The notes: generated by a model not told the origin, from the letters alone. 7,857 nt of DNA from Burkholderiales bacterium (GCA_016197345.1 JACPVY010000481.1:1-7857); one strand, 5' to 3'. Numbered from the stretch's first letter, positions 1-6,438 are shown. A program made the numbers and translations.

Positions 1-2
1 CG

Positions 3-839
3 ATCTTAGCGCTGTGTGTGCGCCACGGCTTGCTCGATCAGGCGACCGTCGATCACCACGGTCATGCTCAGCATAGCGACGACGATGAAGCCATCGAACG
101 CATGCTCATTCGTAGCGTGCTCAATCCGCAAGCATTTGGCCTGGCATCAAACTTGCGTGGCCTGTTTGGTGTGGCCTTCCATCTGCGCGAACGGCTCTCG
201 CTCGATAACTGGCGCAAACTGAATCAAATGGTGCAACAAATTGAGCTAGCGAGTGAACATCAAACCATGCTTGATGCGCTCGTGTTGCTGGAAGAAAGTG
301 CGGCCTCATTGGTCACGCTATCCGGCTTTGCACTCGATGGCATGACGCGCGATCAAGGTTGGCGCTTTTTGTCGATTGGACGCTGGATAGAACGGGTGCA
401 ATTTTTGTGTAGCAATATCCTCGATGGCATGCAATTACCACCGGGTTGCCGGCTCGATTGGCTGCTCGAATTGGCCGATAGCATAGTGACGTATCGCTCG
501 CGTTACATGGCAGCACCAGAATGGATGCCCCTGCTCGATTTATTATTGCTGGACGACACCAATCCCCGTTCAGTTGTGTTTCAATTAGAAGGCTTGATCA
601 AATATCTGCACATTCTGGAAAGTAGTCATGGCGCGTGTGGTGCCGAAATCTTGCTACCACTTGCCAATAGCTTGCGCAAACTACAACCAGAACAAGATTT
701 GCGGCCTGACAGCACACTGTTACACAGCTTATTGCACGACATTAATACGGCGAGCAATCAGATTGCGCAAAAAATTGAATTGCGCTTTTTTAGCAATACC
801 GAGCAACACGGCACTGCTGCGGCAAAGCACGAAGAATAG
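3..839 (+). CDS. alpha-E domain protein, C-terminal part (5' end outside window); probably the tail of an ATP-grasp/alpha-E fusion
   Basis: The frame is open from the left edge and 278 residues are visible before the TAG stop, so the gene begins outside the window. The visible part is mostly helical and matches the alpha-E family (formerly DUF403). A block at about 112-130 of the visible part (MTRDQGWRFLSIGRWIERV) corresponds to the second 'ERA'-type helix repeat of the complete alpha-E protein at 3314, and NPRSVVFQLEGL corresponds to that protein's MPRSLLACLDEV. Alpha-E proteins always travel with circularly permuted ATP-grasp enzymes and are thought to assist them; their biochemical role is not established. 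In Burkholderiales this position, just before a short transglutaminase gene, is often held by an ATP-grasp/alpha-E fusion of over 800 residues. I infer that here, but a stand-alone alpha-E protein cut near its N-terminus is possible. Only 9 nt separate its stop from the next start. Confidence 0.85.
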   Translation: MLALCVRHGLLDQATVDHHGHAQHSDDDEAIERMLIRSVLNPQAFGLASNLRGLFGVAFHLRERLSLDNWRKLNQMVQQIELASEHQTMLDALVLLEESAASLVTLSGFALDGMTRDQGWRFLSIGRWIERVQFLCSNILDGMQLPPGCRLDWLLELADSIVTYRSRYMAAPEWMPLLDLLLLDDTNPRSVVFQLEGLIKYLHILESSHGACGAEILLPLANSLRKLQPEQDLRPDSTLLHSLLHDINTASNQIAQKIELRFFSNTEQHGTAAAKHEE

Positions 840-848
840 GCGAAAGGC

Positions 849-1757
849 ATGGGTTTGGATACGTACTACAGTGTCTTGCATGAAACAGAATACCTGTATC
901 AGCGCAATGTCTCGCTGTCACAGCAACTGTTACACATGACGCCCCGTAGCTTTGGCTATCAGGATACGCTCGCCCATCAAATTGACATCCTTCCCGTTCC
1001 CAATGAATCGACTTGCCGCAGCGATTATTTCGGCAACTTAGCGCAAAATATCTGCATCACCGTACCGCACGAACGGCTCTATGTGCGCGCCCATAGTCAA
1101 CTGGTATTACGACCACGCTTGACGGAAGAACAATTGGTCGGCTCACCAACGTGGGAAGAAAAGCGCGATAAATTACAGCGCGATGGCAATTTTTCACTGC
1201 GTGAAGTAGCGCAATTTGTCTATGAATCGCCGCATGTGCGCTGTAGCCCTGCGCTGCTAGCATATGCCCAACAAAGTTTTCCGCCGCAACGTCCCTTACT
1301 CGATGGTGCGCTCGATTTAACCCGCCGCATCCACGCTGATTTTGAATTTGATCCCAGCGCCACCACCATTTCCACCCCGCTAGAAGAAGTGCTACGCGGC
1401 CGTCGTGGCGTCTGCCAAGATTTTGCTCATTTGATGCTGGGTTGTTTGCGTAGCTTGGGCCTGGCTTGCCGCTATGTCAGCGGCTATATCTTGACCCATC
1501 CGCCACAAGGACAAGAGCGCCTGATAGGAGCGGACGCCTCGCACGCCTGGGTTTCGGTATTTTGTACTGGCTTTGGCTGGGTCGATTTTGATCCGACCAA
1601 CCGTTGCTTAGTGCAGCACGAACATCTTACCGTCGCATGGGGCCGTGATTTCAGCGATGTTACGCCTATGCGTGGCGTGATTTTAGGCGGCGGCGAACAA
1701 GAATTGTCTGTGCGAGTCACCGTCACACCGCTGCCTGAAAAACCGAATAGCGGCTAG
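849..1757 (+). CDS. transglutaminase-like cysteine hydrolase
   Basis: This 302-residue protein has the two-part layout of bacterial transglutaminase-like proteins. An N-terminal beta domain (about 5-90) opens with YYSVLHETEYLYQ and reaches the family 'TPR' near residue 31; the papain-like core spans about 150-255. The catalytic triad is visible: Cys189 in GVCQDFAH, His232 in DASHAWVSV and Asp248 in WVDFDPTN. No signal peptide or membrane segment is seen, so it is probably cytoplasmic. Microbial members mostly act as peptidases or amide hydrolases rather than cross-linkers. Next to ATP-grasp ligases it is expected to cut, or transfer, the amide-linked product. The ATG at 849 is chosen because the conserved N-terminal beta strand begins immediately after it; an AGG at 838-840, overlapping the previous stop codon, is a plausible ribosome-binding site. 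The short gap suggests co-transcription with the preceding gene. Confidence 0.92.
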   Translation: MGLDTYYSVLHETEYLYQRNVSLSQQLLHMTPRSFGYQDTLAHQIDILPVPNESTCRSDYFGNLAQNICITVPHERLYVRAHSQLVLRPRLTEEQLVGSPTWEEKRDKLQRDGNFSLREVAQFVYESPHVRCSPALLAYAQQSFPPQRPLLDGALDLTRRIHADFEFDPSATTISTPLEEVLRGRRGVCQDFAHLMLGCLRSLGLACRYVSGYILTHPPQGQERLIGADASHAWVSVFCTGFGWVDFDPTNRCLVQHEHLTVAWGRDFSDVTPMRGVILGGGEQELSVRVTVTPLPEKPNSG

Positions 1758-1869
1758 CCTGCCGCCGCGAATAGCTCATAGCATTGCATTTATCACCGAT
1801 TTTGCTGCACCCTTGGTTTTATCTATTGCACCACGCCCTGCCCAATTCATCATCGAAAGCAGATTAGCC

Positions 1870-3312
1870 ATGCCAAAATTTTTCAATGAAATGTATCTTG
1901 ACCCAGCCGCAGGCGCTGCTCAAGGCAAAGTGCGCGAGCACTATGCAGATTTTGCCAACTGGCTCAATGAACAATCCGCCACCACCTTGGCCTCCAAGCG
2001 CGCCGAGGCGGATTTACTCTTCCGCCGCGTCGGTATCACCTTCGCCGTCTATGGCAATGAGGCCGGGACAGAACGCCTAATCCCGTTCGACCTCATTCCG
2101 CGCATCATCCATGCGAAAGAATGGGAACGGCTTCATGCTGGTTTAGTGCAGCGCGTGAATGCTTTAAATCGCTTTATTCACGATATTTACCACGAACAAA
2201 ATATCGTCAAAGCCGGCATCATCGAAAAAGAACAAATTGTGCGCAATGCGCAATTTCGCCCCGAGATGCAAGGCGTGAAGGTCGCCTCTGACATCTACGC
2301 CCATATCGCCGGGATCGACATCGTGCGCGCCACCCACGGTGAAGAAGAAGGCAAGTTCTTTGTGCTAGAGGATAATCTGCGCGTGCCTTCCGGCGTTTCT
2401 TATATGCTGGAAGACCGCAAGATGATGATGCGCTTATTCCCTGATTTATTTGAACGCAATAAAATCGCCCCAGTGGCACATTTCCCTGACATGCTGCTGG
2501 ACAATTTGCGTAGCGTCGCGCCAGTGGGCGTGACTGATCCGGTAGTGGTGGTGATGACCCCCGGCATGTATAACTCCGCCTATTTTGAACACGCCTTTTT
2601 AGCGCAACAAATGGGGGTTGAACTGGTCGAGGGACAGGACTTATTCGTCAAAGATGATGTGGTCTATATGCGCACCACACGCGGCCCGCAACGGGTTGAT
2701 GTGATTTATCGCCGCATCGACGATGACTTCCTTGACCCTTCCGCCTTCCGCCCAGATTCCTCGCTCGGTGTGCGTGGCTTGCTCAATGCTTATCGTGCCG
2801 GACGTGTCACCTTGGCTAATGCCATTGGGACAGGTGTAGCGGATGATAAATCGATTTATCCGTATGTCCCCGACATGATCAAATTCTATTTGGGTGAAGA
2901 AGCGATACTCTCGAATGTGCCGACTTGGCAATGCCGCAAGGCCGATGATTTGGCCTACACCCTCGCCAACTTAAAAGATTTGGTGGTGAAAGAAGTGCAT
3001 GGTGCGGGTGGCTATGGCATGTTGGTCGGCCCAGCTTCGACTAAAGCCGAAATCGAGGATTTCCGTCAACGCTTAATCGCCAATCCGGCGGGCTATATTG
3101 CGCAACCAACGCTAGCGCTATCAGCCTGTCCCACCTTCGTCGAATCTGGCATTGCGCCACGCCATGTGGACCTGCGTCCATTTGTACTTTCCGGCAAACA
3201 AATTTCAATGGTGCCCGGTGGACTCACCCGTGTTGCGCTCACCGATGGTTCGCTCGTGGTCAATTCGTCGCAAGGCGGCGGTACCAAAGACACTTGGATA
3301 TTGGAGAATTAA
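1870..3312 (+). CDS. circularly permuted type 2 ATP-grasp protein (predicted amide/peptide ligase)
   Basis: This 480-residue protein is the usual stand-alone length for circularly permuted ATP-grasp proteins (formerly DUF404/DUF407). Signature blocks in order are LEDNLRVPSG (167-174 region), YRRIDDDFLDP (280-290), GTGVADDKSIYPYVPDM (320-336), VVKEVHGAGGYGM (372-384), QPTLALS (412-418), RHVDLRPFVLSG (431-442) and NSSQGGGTKDTW (465-476). The acidic, Lys and Gly-rich blocks are those expected to bind ATP and Mg. ATP-grasp enzymes join a carboxylate to an amine through an acyl phosphate; the substrate of this clade is unknown. The ATG at 1870 is preferred over an upstream TTG at 1813 because the family sequence starts with MPKFFNEM and the extra 19 residues look non-coding. 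Its ribosome-binding site is weak. A 112-nt gap separates it from the transglutaminase gene, while the following alpha-E gene starts 1 nt after its stop. Confidence 0.95.
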   Translation: MPKFFNEMYLDPAAGAAQGKVREHYADFANWLNEQSATTLASKRAEADLLFRRVGITFAVYGNEAGTERLIPFDLIPRIIHAKEWERLHAGLVQRVNALNRFIHDIYHEQNIVKAGIIEKEQIVRNAQFRPEMQGVKVASDIYAHIAGIDIVRATHGEEEGKFFVLEDNLRVPSGVSYMLEDRKMMMRLFPDLFERNKIAPVAHFPDMLLDNLRSVAPVGVTDPVVVVMTPGMYNSAYFEHAFLAQQMGVELVEGQDLFVKDDVVYMRTTRGPQRVDVIYRRIDDDFLDPSAFRPDSSLGVRGLLNAYRAGRVTLANAIGTGVADDKSIYPYVPDMIKFYLGEEAILSNVPTWQCRKADDLAYTLANLKDLVVKEVHGAGGYGMLVGPASTKAEIEDFRQRLIANPAGYIAQPTLALSACPTFVESGIAPRHVDLRPFVLSGKQISMVPGGLTRVALTDGSLVVNSSQGGGTKDTWILEN

Positions 3313-3313
3313 T

Positions 3314-4264
3314 ATGCTCAGCCGCACCGCCGATCACCTCTTTTGGATGGCCCGCTATACCGAACGCGCTGAAAATGCCGCGCGTATGCTCGATGTCACC
3401 TTTCAAACTGCACTTTTACCGCAAAGCAAAGAAAGTGCAGCGCAAAGCTGGCATGCGATGCTAGGCATTTCTGAATTACAAGCCGCTTACGATGCGAAAC
3501 ACGACAAATTGACCACGAAAAACGTGATCGACTTTCTCGTGCAAGATCGCAGCAACCCTAGCTCCATGGCTTCCTGCCTTGCCAATGCGCGCGAAAACGC
3601 GCGGGCAGTGCGTGGTAGCCTGACTACCGAAGTGTGGGAAACGCTCAACACCACCTATCTCGAGCTTAATAGCCAGTTAAAAGATGGTTTGCTGCAAAAA
3701 GATCCGAGCAATTTCTTTGAATGGGTGAAATACCGTTCGCACTTATTTCGCGGCGTTGCCATCGGCACCATGCTCAAAGACGAGGCATTTTATTTCACGC
3801 GCCTAGGGACATTCTTAGAACGCGCCGACAATACCGCACGCATTTTGGACGTGAAATTTTACGGTCAGCCACATGCCGAGGGGAAAGATGAACCAGATCA
3901 ACGCGATTTCTATTATTGGGCGGCAATTTTGCGCTCAGTTTCGGCCTTTGAAATTTACCGCCGTGTATATCGCGATGTGATTACGCCAGCAAAGGTAGCG
4001 GAACTTCTGATTTTGCGGCAAGATATGCCGCGTTCACTGTTGGCCTGCTTGGATGAAGTCATTCGCAATTTGGCACAAGTAGCCAATAGCGCCTCAAAAG
4101 ACACCGAGCGCTTCGCCGGCAAATTGCATAGCGATTTGAAATTTGGGCGGATTGATGAAATCCTTGCAGAAGGTTTGCATGCTTATCTGGTGCGCTTCTT
4201 TGAACGTATTTTTGAATTGGGTAATCGTGTAAGCCGCGATTTTTTAGTGCCAGCCGAAATGTGA
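3314..4264 (+). CDS. alpha-E domain protein, complete
   Basis: This 316-residue, almost entirely alpha-helical protein starts with the typical alpha-E opening (MLSRTADHLFWMARYTERAENAARMLDV region, 1-28). It carries an internal repeat of that helix at about 160-182 (FTRLGTFLERADNTARILDV). The last third includes RQDMPRSLLACLDEV (235-249) and a C-terminal helix with VRFFERIFELGNRVSRDF (293-310). No enzyme motif is visible. The family (formerly DUF403) is nearly always adjacent or fused to a circularly permuted ATP-grasp enzyme, so it is probably a dedicated partner or substrate-binding helper of the ligase at 1870. The ATG at 3314 is 1 nt after the ligase stop and has a GGAG box at 3303-3306, so translation is probably coupled. 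It is paralogous to the truncated alpha-E region at the left edge. Confidence 0.94.
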   Translation: MLSRTADHLFWMARYTERAENAARMLDVTFQTALLPQSKESAAQSWHAMLGISELQAAYDAKHDKLTTKNVIDFLVQDRSNPSSMASCLANARENARAVRGSLTTEVWETLNTTYLELNSQLKDGLLQKDPSNFFEWVKYRSHLFRGVAIGTMLKDEAFYFTRLGTFLERADNTARILDVKFYGQPHAEGKDEPDQRDFYYWAAILRSVSAFEIYRRVYRDVITPAKVAELLILRQDMPRSLLACLDEVIRNLAQVANSASKDTERFAGKLHSDLKFGRIDEILAEGLHAYLVRFFERIFELGNRVSRDFLVPAEM

Positions 4265-4276
4265 AGTAGCTAATCT

Positions 4277-4282
4277 AGGGGA
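4277..4282 (+). promoter_or_regulatory. strong Shine-Dalgarno site of the Anbu gene
   Basis: AGGGGA lies five bases upstream of the Anbu ATG and is the clearest ribosome-binding site in the operon. It fixes the start that leaves Thr at position 2, which is required for the catalytic nucleophile. The site overlaps a GGGACAG sequence that recurs in this window. Confidence 0.6.
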
Positions 4283-4287
4283 CAGAG

Positions 4288-5115
4288 ATGACCTATTGTG
4301 TTGCGATGAGACTGAAGGAAGGGCTGGTTTTTTTATCAGATTCACGCACCAATGCAGGCGTCGATCACGTCGGCACATTCAGAAAGATGAATATTTTTGA
4401 AGTGCCGGGTGAGCGTGTCTTGGTCTTACTGACGTCGGGCAATTTATCGATTTCGCAATCGGTGCGGCAAGTATTGGAACGCCAATCCTTGCCCGATGGC
4501 CGCACCATTTGGAATGTCAACAATATGTATGATGCCGCGCTGGTGGTGGGACAGGCTATCCGCCAAGTCTATCAACAAGATGCGGCGTCGCTCTCCACTT
4601 TTGGCATGGATTTCAACATCGGCATCATTTTTGGTGGCCAAATTCGCGGCGAATCTTGCCGCTTATTCAATCTGTACTCAGCGGGCAATTTCATTGAATC
4701 GCATGATGAAAATCCGTATTTTCAAATTGGCGAAGCAAAATATGGCAAGCCGATTATCGACCGCGTTGTCACCCCCGACACCTCGCTAGAAGAAGCGGCG
4801 AAATGCGCCTTGATTTCGATGGATTCCACGCTACGCTCAAATATCTCAGTTGGTTTGCCACTCGATTTATTGGTGTACACCGCAGAAAGTTTTCAAGTCG
4901 ATCGCTTCACCACGATTAACGAAGGCAATCACTATTTTGAAATGATACGCAGCACTTGGGGCCAGCGCCTACGCCAAGTTTTTGGCGAACTCGACAATCC
5001 GGTCTGGAATGGTGACCAAGCGACCACACCCAACGCGCTCAGCAGCAAGCATGCTGAGAACAATAGCGTCCACGTCATTCGTTACAACACGAATGGTTTT
5101 CAGGTGCAACAGTAG
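4288..5115 (+). CDS. Anbu (ancestral beta-subunit) proteasome-homologue hydrolase
   Basis: This 275-residue Ntn-hydrolase belongs to the Anbu family. After removal of Met1, Thr2 would be the N-terminal nucleophile (MTYCVAMR). The other proteasome-type catalytic residues are in place: Asp18 in FLSDSR and Lys33 in TFRKMN. Family blocks follow: LTSGNLSISQSVRQVLE (49-64), FNIGIIFGGQI (109-119), GEAKYGKPIIDR (148-159) and SMDSTLRSNISVGLPLDLLVY (177-197). Known Anbu proteins self-assemble into open, lock-washer or helical particles rather than closed proteasome rings, and act in the cytoplasm; the natural substrate is not known. The start has a strong site, AGGGGA at 4277-4282, five bases before the ATG, and lies 23 nt after the alpha-E stop. 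The tail after about residue 241 is polar and low in complexity and looks longer than the catalytic fold needs. It is the last gene of the operon. Confidence 0.95.
   Translation: MTYCVAMRLKEGLVFLSDSRTNAGVDHVGTFRKMNIFEVPGERVLVLLTSGNLSISQSVRQVLERQSLPDGRTIWNVNNMYDAALVVGQAIRQVYQQDAASLSTFGMDFNIGIIFGGQIRGESCRLFNLYSAGNFIESHDENPYFQIGEAKYGKPIIDRVVTPDTSLEEAAKCALISMDSTLRSNISVGLPLDLLVYTAESFQVDRFTTINEGNHYFEMIRSTWGQRLRQVFGELDNPVWNGDQATTPNALSSKHAENNSVHVIRYNTNGFQVQQ
5038..5058 (+). repeat. 7-bp perfect hairpin near the end of the Anbu gene
   Basis: CTCAGCA (5038-5044) and TGCTGAG (5052-5058) are perfectly complementary around a 7-nt loop. The hairpin sits in the codons of the polar C-terminal tail, 57 nt before the stop. 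No T tract follows, so it is not an ordinary intrinsic terminator. It could stabilise the mRNA end or be chance. Confidence 0.35.
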
Positions 5116-5129
5116 CCTGTCCCTTAAAG

Positions 5130-5156
5130 GTTTGTCCCCATATATAGAGGGAAAAC
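5130..5156 (+). terminator. possible weak hairpin after the Anbu operon
   Basis: GTTTGTCCC (5130-5138) can pair with GGGAAAAC (5149-5156) with one bulged G, around a 10-nt AT-rich loop, starting 14 nt after the Anbu stop. Only a poor T stretch follows, so termination here is uncertain. It is the best hairpin immediately downstream of the operon. Confidence 0.25.
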
Positions 5157-5640
5157 TGTTCCAAATGCAATTTATAGGACTAATTCAAAAGTTTTAAATT
5201 GTAAAATTTGTGAGCACAAGAAGCAAAAAAGACCTACAATACGCGGGATTTACCTTGTTGATTTGATGGTTAGAGCAAGCTCCAGGCAAGAATCTTCTTG
5301 TATTGACGTCACGCAAATGAGTTTTGAATCCCGCTAACGCGTTTTCTTAAATCTATTGCTGCCGACGCAGACCAGATGCTGACCCAAAACTTCACGCACA
5401 GCCTTGAAATATGGCCACTTCGCCCTATTTATACCAAGCGTGCGATGTTGGCAAAGCTGGTGCGCATGTAGGGACATACAACCATCCAAGTGAGGACAAG
5501 GCACAGATTGAAGCCTGTCACTTACTTTGTTGCTAGCATGTTTCGCTGGTTATGCGCCAAGTTGGAAACCTCCAACAGCAGCGTATTTGCACTCACCCAT
5601 AAACTACATTGACATCAGGAATTCACGATTTTTCTTAGAC

Positions 5641-5698
5641 GCAAACGCGCTGAGCGTTGTGCTTTGCCTATCTCGGCAAATGCGCGAGTGCCATGGCA
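5641..5698. repeat. cluster of short inverted and direct repeats
   Basis: Within 58 bp lie AACGC/GCGTT arms (5644-5658 region), a TTTGCC-6 nt-GGCAAA hairpin (5663-5680), a perfect 10-bp palindrome TGCCATGGCA (5689-5698), and a near-direct repeat of GCAAA-Y-GCGC at 5641 and 5676. This density of structure is unusual for the window and could mark a structured RNA, a REP-like unit or protein-binding sites. No family is recognised. Confidence 0.35.
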
Positions 5699-5863
5699 GC
5701 GCAGCAAATAAGATCATTTGTGGACGCGATTGGAATTACAAAAATAATCTTTTTGCAATTTCCTATATGATGCTAACCTGTCCCTCTATTAACCAATAGT
5801 GCCGTGACAAAAGAGCAATTCCTGCGACGAAGTACGTGTTTTCCACATATTTTGTTGTAATGG

Positions 5864-5891
5864 TTGACATTAGTAGGGTGAAATGTAAAAT
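5864..5891 (+). promoter_or_regulatory. predicted sigma70-type promoter
   Basis: A perfect -35 hexamer TTGACA (5864-5869) is followed after 16 nt by TAAAAT (5886-5891), one mismatch from the -10 consensus. Surrounding DNA is AT-rich. Transcription would start near 5898 and run into the short frame at 5961. AT-rich DNA produces such matches by chance, so this is only a candidate. Confidence 0.4.
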
Positions 5892-5960
5892 AAATTTTCA
5901 ACATCTTGAACTTTGGCAACAAAATTTTGTGCCAGTAACAAAATGTGAGAATTGTAAAAG

Positions 5961-6224
5961 ATGGGTCAAAAGCTTAGCAGCAAGGAACTTTTTTCCCAAG
6001 TGACTGTTCAAATCGACGCAAAACAGCAGTATCCAAAAAAATGCGAGTACGGAAGCTCGGAAAGCAGCGAGGGAACTCGAAAAACTGTAGCGAGCAGCCA
6101 GCGCAGTAGTTTTTTGCTTGAGATCTCAATAGTTGTTTATTTAATTTCTGCTTATTTGCTGCAGAAAATAGGAAATAAAAATGATTTTTTTCAGCCAGAT
6201 TTTTTGACAAACCTGTTTTTTTGA
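5961..6224 (+). CDS. doubtful small ORF, 87 codons, with one hydrophobic segment
   Basis: I do not recognise this frame. It would encode 87 residues: a polar Ser/Lys-rich first half (about 1-50) and then one hydrophobic stretch at about 52-70 (FLLEISIVVYLISAYLL) that could span a membrane once. A promoter-like TTGACA/TAAAAT pair lies about 70 nt upstream. Against it, there is no clear ribosome-binding site before the ATG, the DNA is AT-rich with A and T homopolymer runs, codon use differs from all neighbouring genes, and the C-terminal part is Phe-rich in the way out-of-frame T runs give. It may be non-coding, or a small acquired gene. No function is proposed. Confidence 0.15.
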   Translation: MGQKLSSKELFSQVTVQIDAKQQYPKKCEYGSSESSEGTRKTVASSQRSSFLLEISIVVYLISAYLLQKIGNKNDFFQPDFLTNLFF

Positions 6225-6383
6225 GGACCCGGGACTACCCTCCAAGCAAGTGAGATGAAAAAAAGCCAGTCTGCAAGGTGTTGTTGACCTGATCAGTATT
6301 CAGTAGCAATCAGTCATCCCCAAACAACTGCCCTTTTCTCTCATCATCAGGCGCAAGGATTTGTAGTCGTAACATGAGCAGTT

Positions 6384-6406
6384 CAGGTTCCCAGAGGGAA
6401 TCCCTG
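6384..6406. promoter_or_regulatory. imperfect inverted repeat upstream of the winged-helix gene
   Basis: TTCCC-AGA-GGGAA (6388-6400) is a perfect 5-bp inverted repeat. It extends outward as CAGG on the left and TCCCTG on the right with a 2-nt offset. It lies about 32-50 bases before the preferred start of the DNA-binding protein, where an operator for autoregulation would be expected. This is suggestive only. Confidence 0.25.
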
Positions 6407-6438
6407 CATTTTAAGTGTACTTATCCCCCCAATCATCT

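Larger units (their letters stand above)
5116..6414. other. 1.3-kb region without a convincing gene
   Basis: No open frame here has a recognisable family, good codon use and a ribosome-binding site together. Up to about 5800 the DNA has mixed composition with several small inverted repeats: CAAGAA-TC-TTCTTG at 5287-5300; GCGGGATT at 5243-5250 against AATCCCGC at 5327-5334; TTTGCC/GGCAAA at 5663-5680; and the 10-bp palindrome TGCCATGGCA at 5689-5698. A CCTGTCCC octamer stands near each end of the first part (5116-5123 and 5777-5784). From about 5800 to 6240 the sequence is clearly AT-rich, with many A and T runs, unlike the flanking genes. A 41-codon frame at 5411-5536 and a 90-codon frame at 5527-5799 look non-coding. 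The stretch may be a decayed gene or element, or a long regulatory spacer; nothing seen decides between these. Confidence 0.6.

Noticed and set aside
1813..1869. Upstream TTG start adding 19 residues to the ATP-grasp protein
   Set aside because: The family begins at MPKFFNEM; the added residues have no counterpart I recall and there is no ribosome-binding site.
3152..3313. Upstream ATG extending the alpha-E protein into the ATP-grasp gene
   Set aside because: The canonical MLSRTADHLFWMARY start at 3314 has a good GGAG box, and the extension would overlap highly conserved ligase coding sequence in another frame.
5243..5334. tRNA-like sequence (GCGGGATT ... TTTTGAATCCCGC)
   Set aside because: The two complementary arms use the would-be T-stem as the acceptor strand, there is no separate acceptor 3' strand or CCA, and no anticodon arm fits.
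5411..5536. 41-codon frame with a protein-like stretch (GTYNHPSEDKAQIEA)
   Set aside because: No ribosome-binding site and no known family. It could be a fragment of a decayed gene, but the flanking frames gave no continuation I could recognise.
5527..5799. 90-codon frame on the plus strand in the gene-free region
   Set aside because: No ribosome-binding site, unlike codon use, no recognisable motif, and it runs through the inverted-repeat cluster.
5974..6210. 78-codon minus-strand frame in the AT-rich island
   Set aside because: It overlaps the plus-strand frame, is Phe/Cys/Lys-rich as chance AT-rich frames are, and has no recognisable motif.
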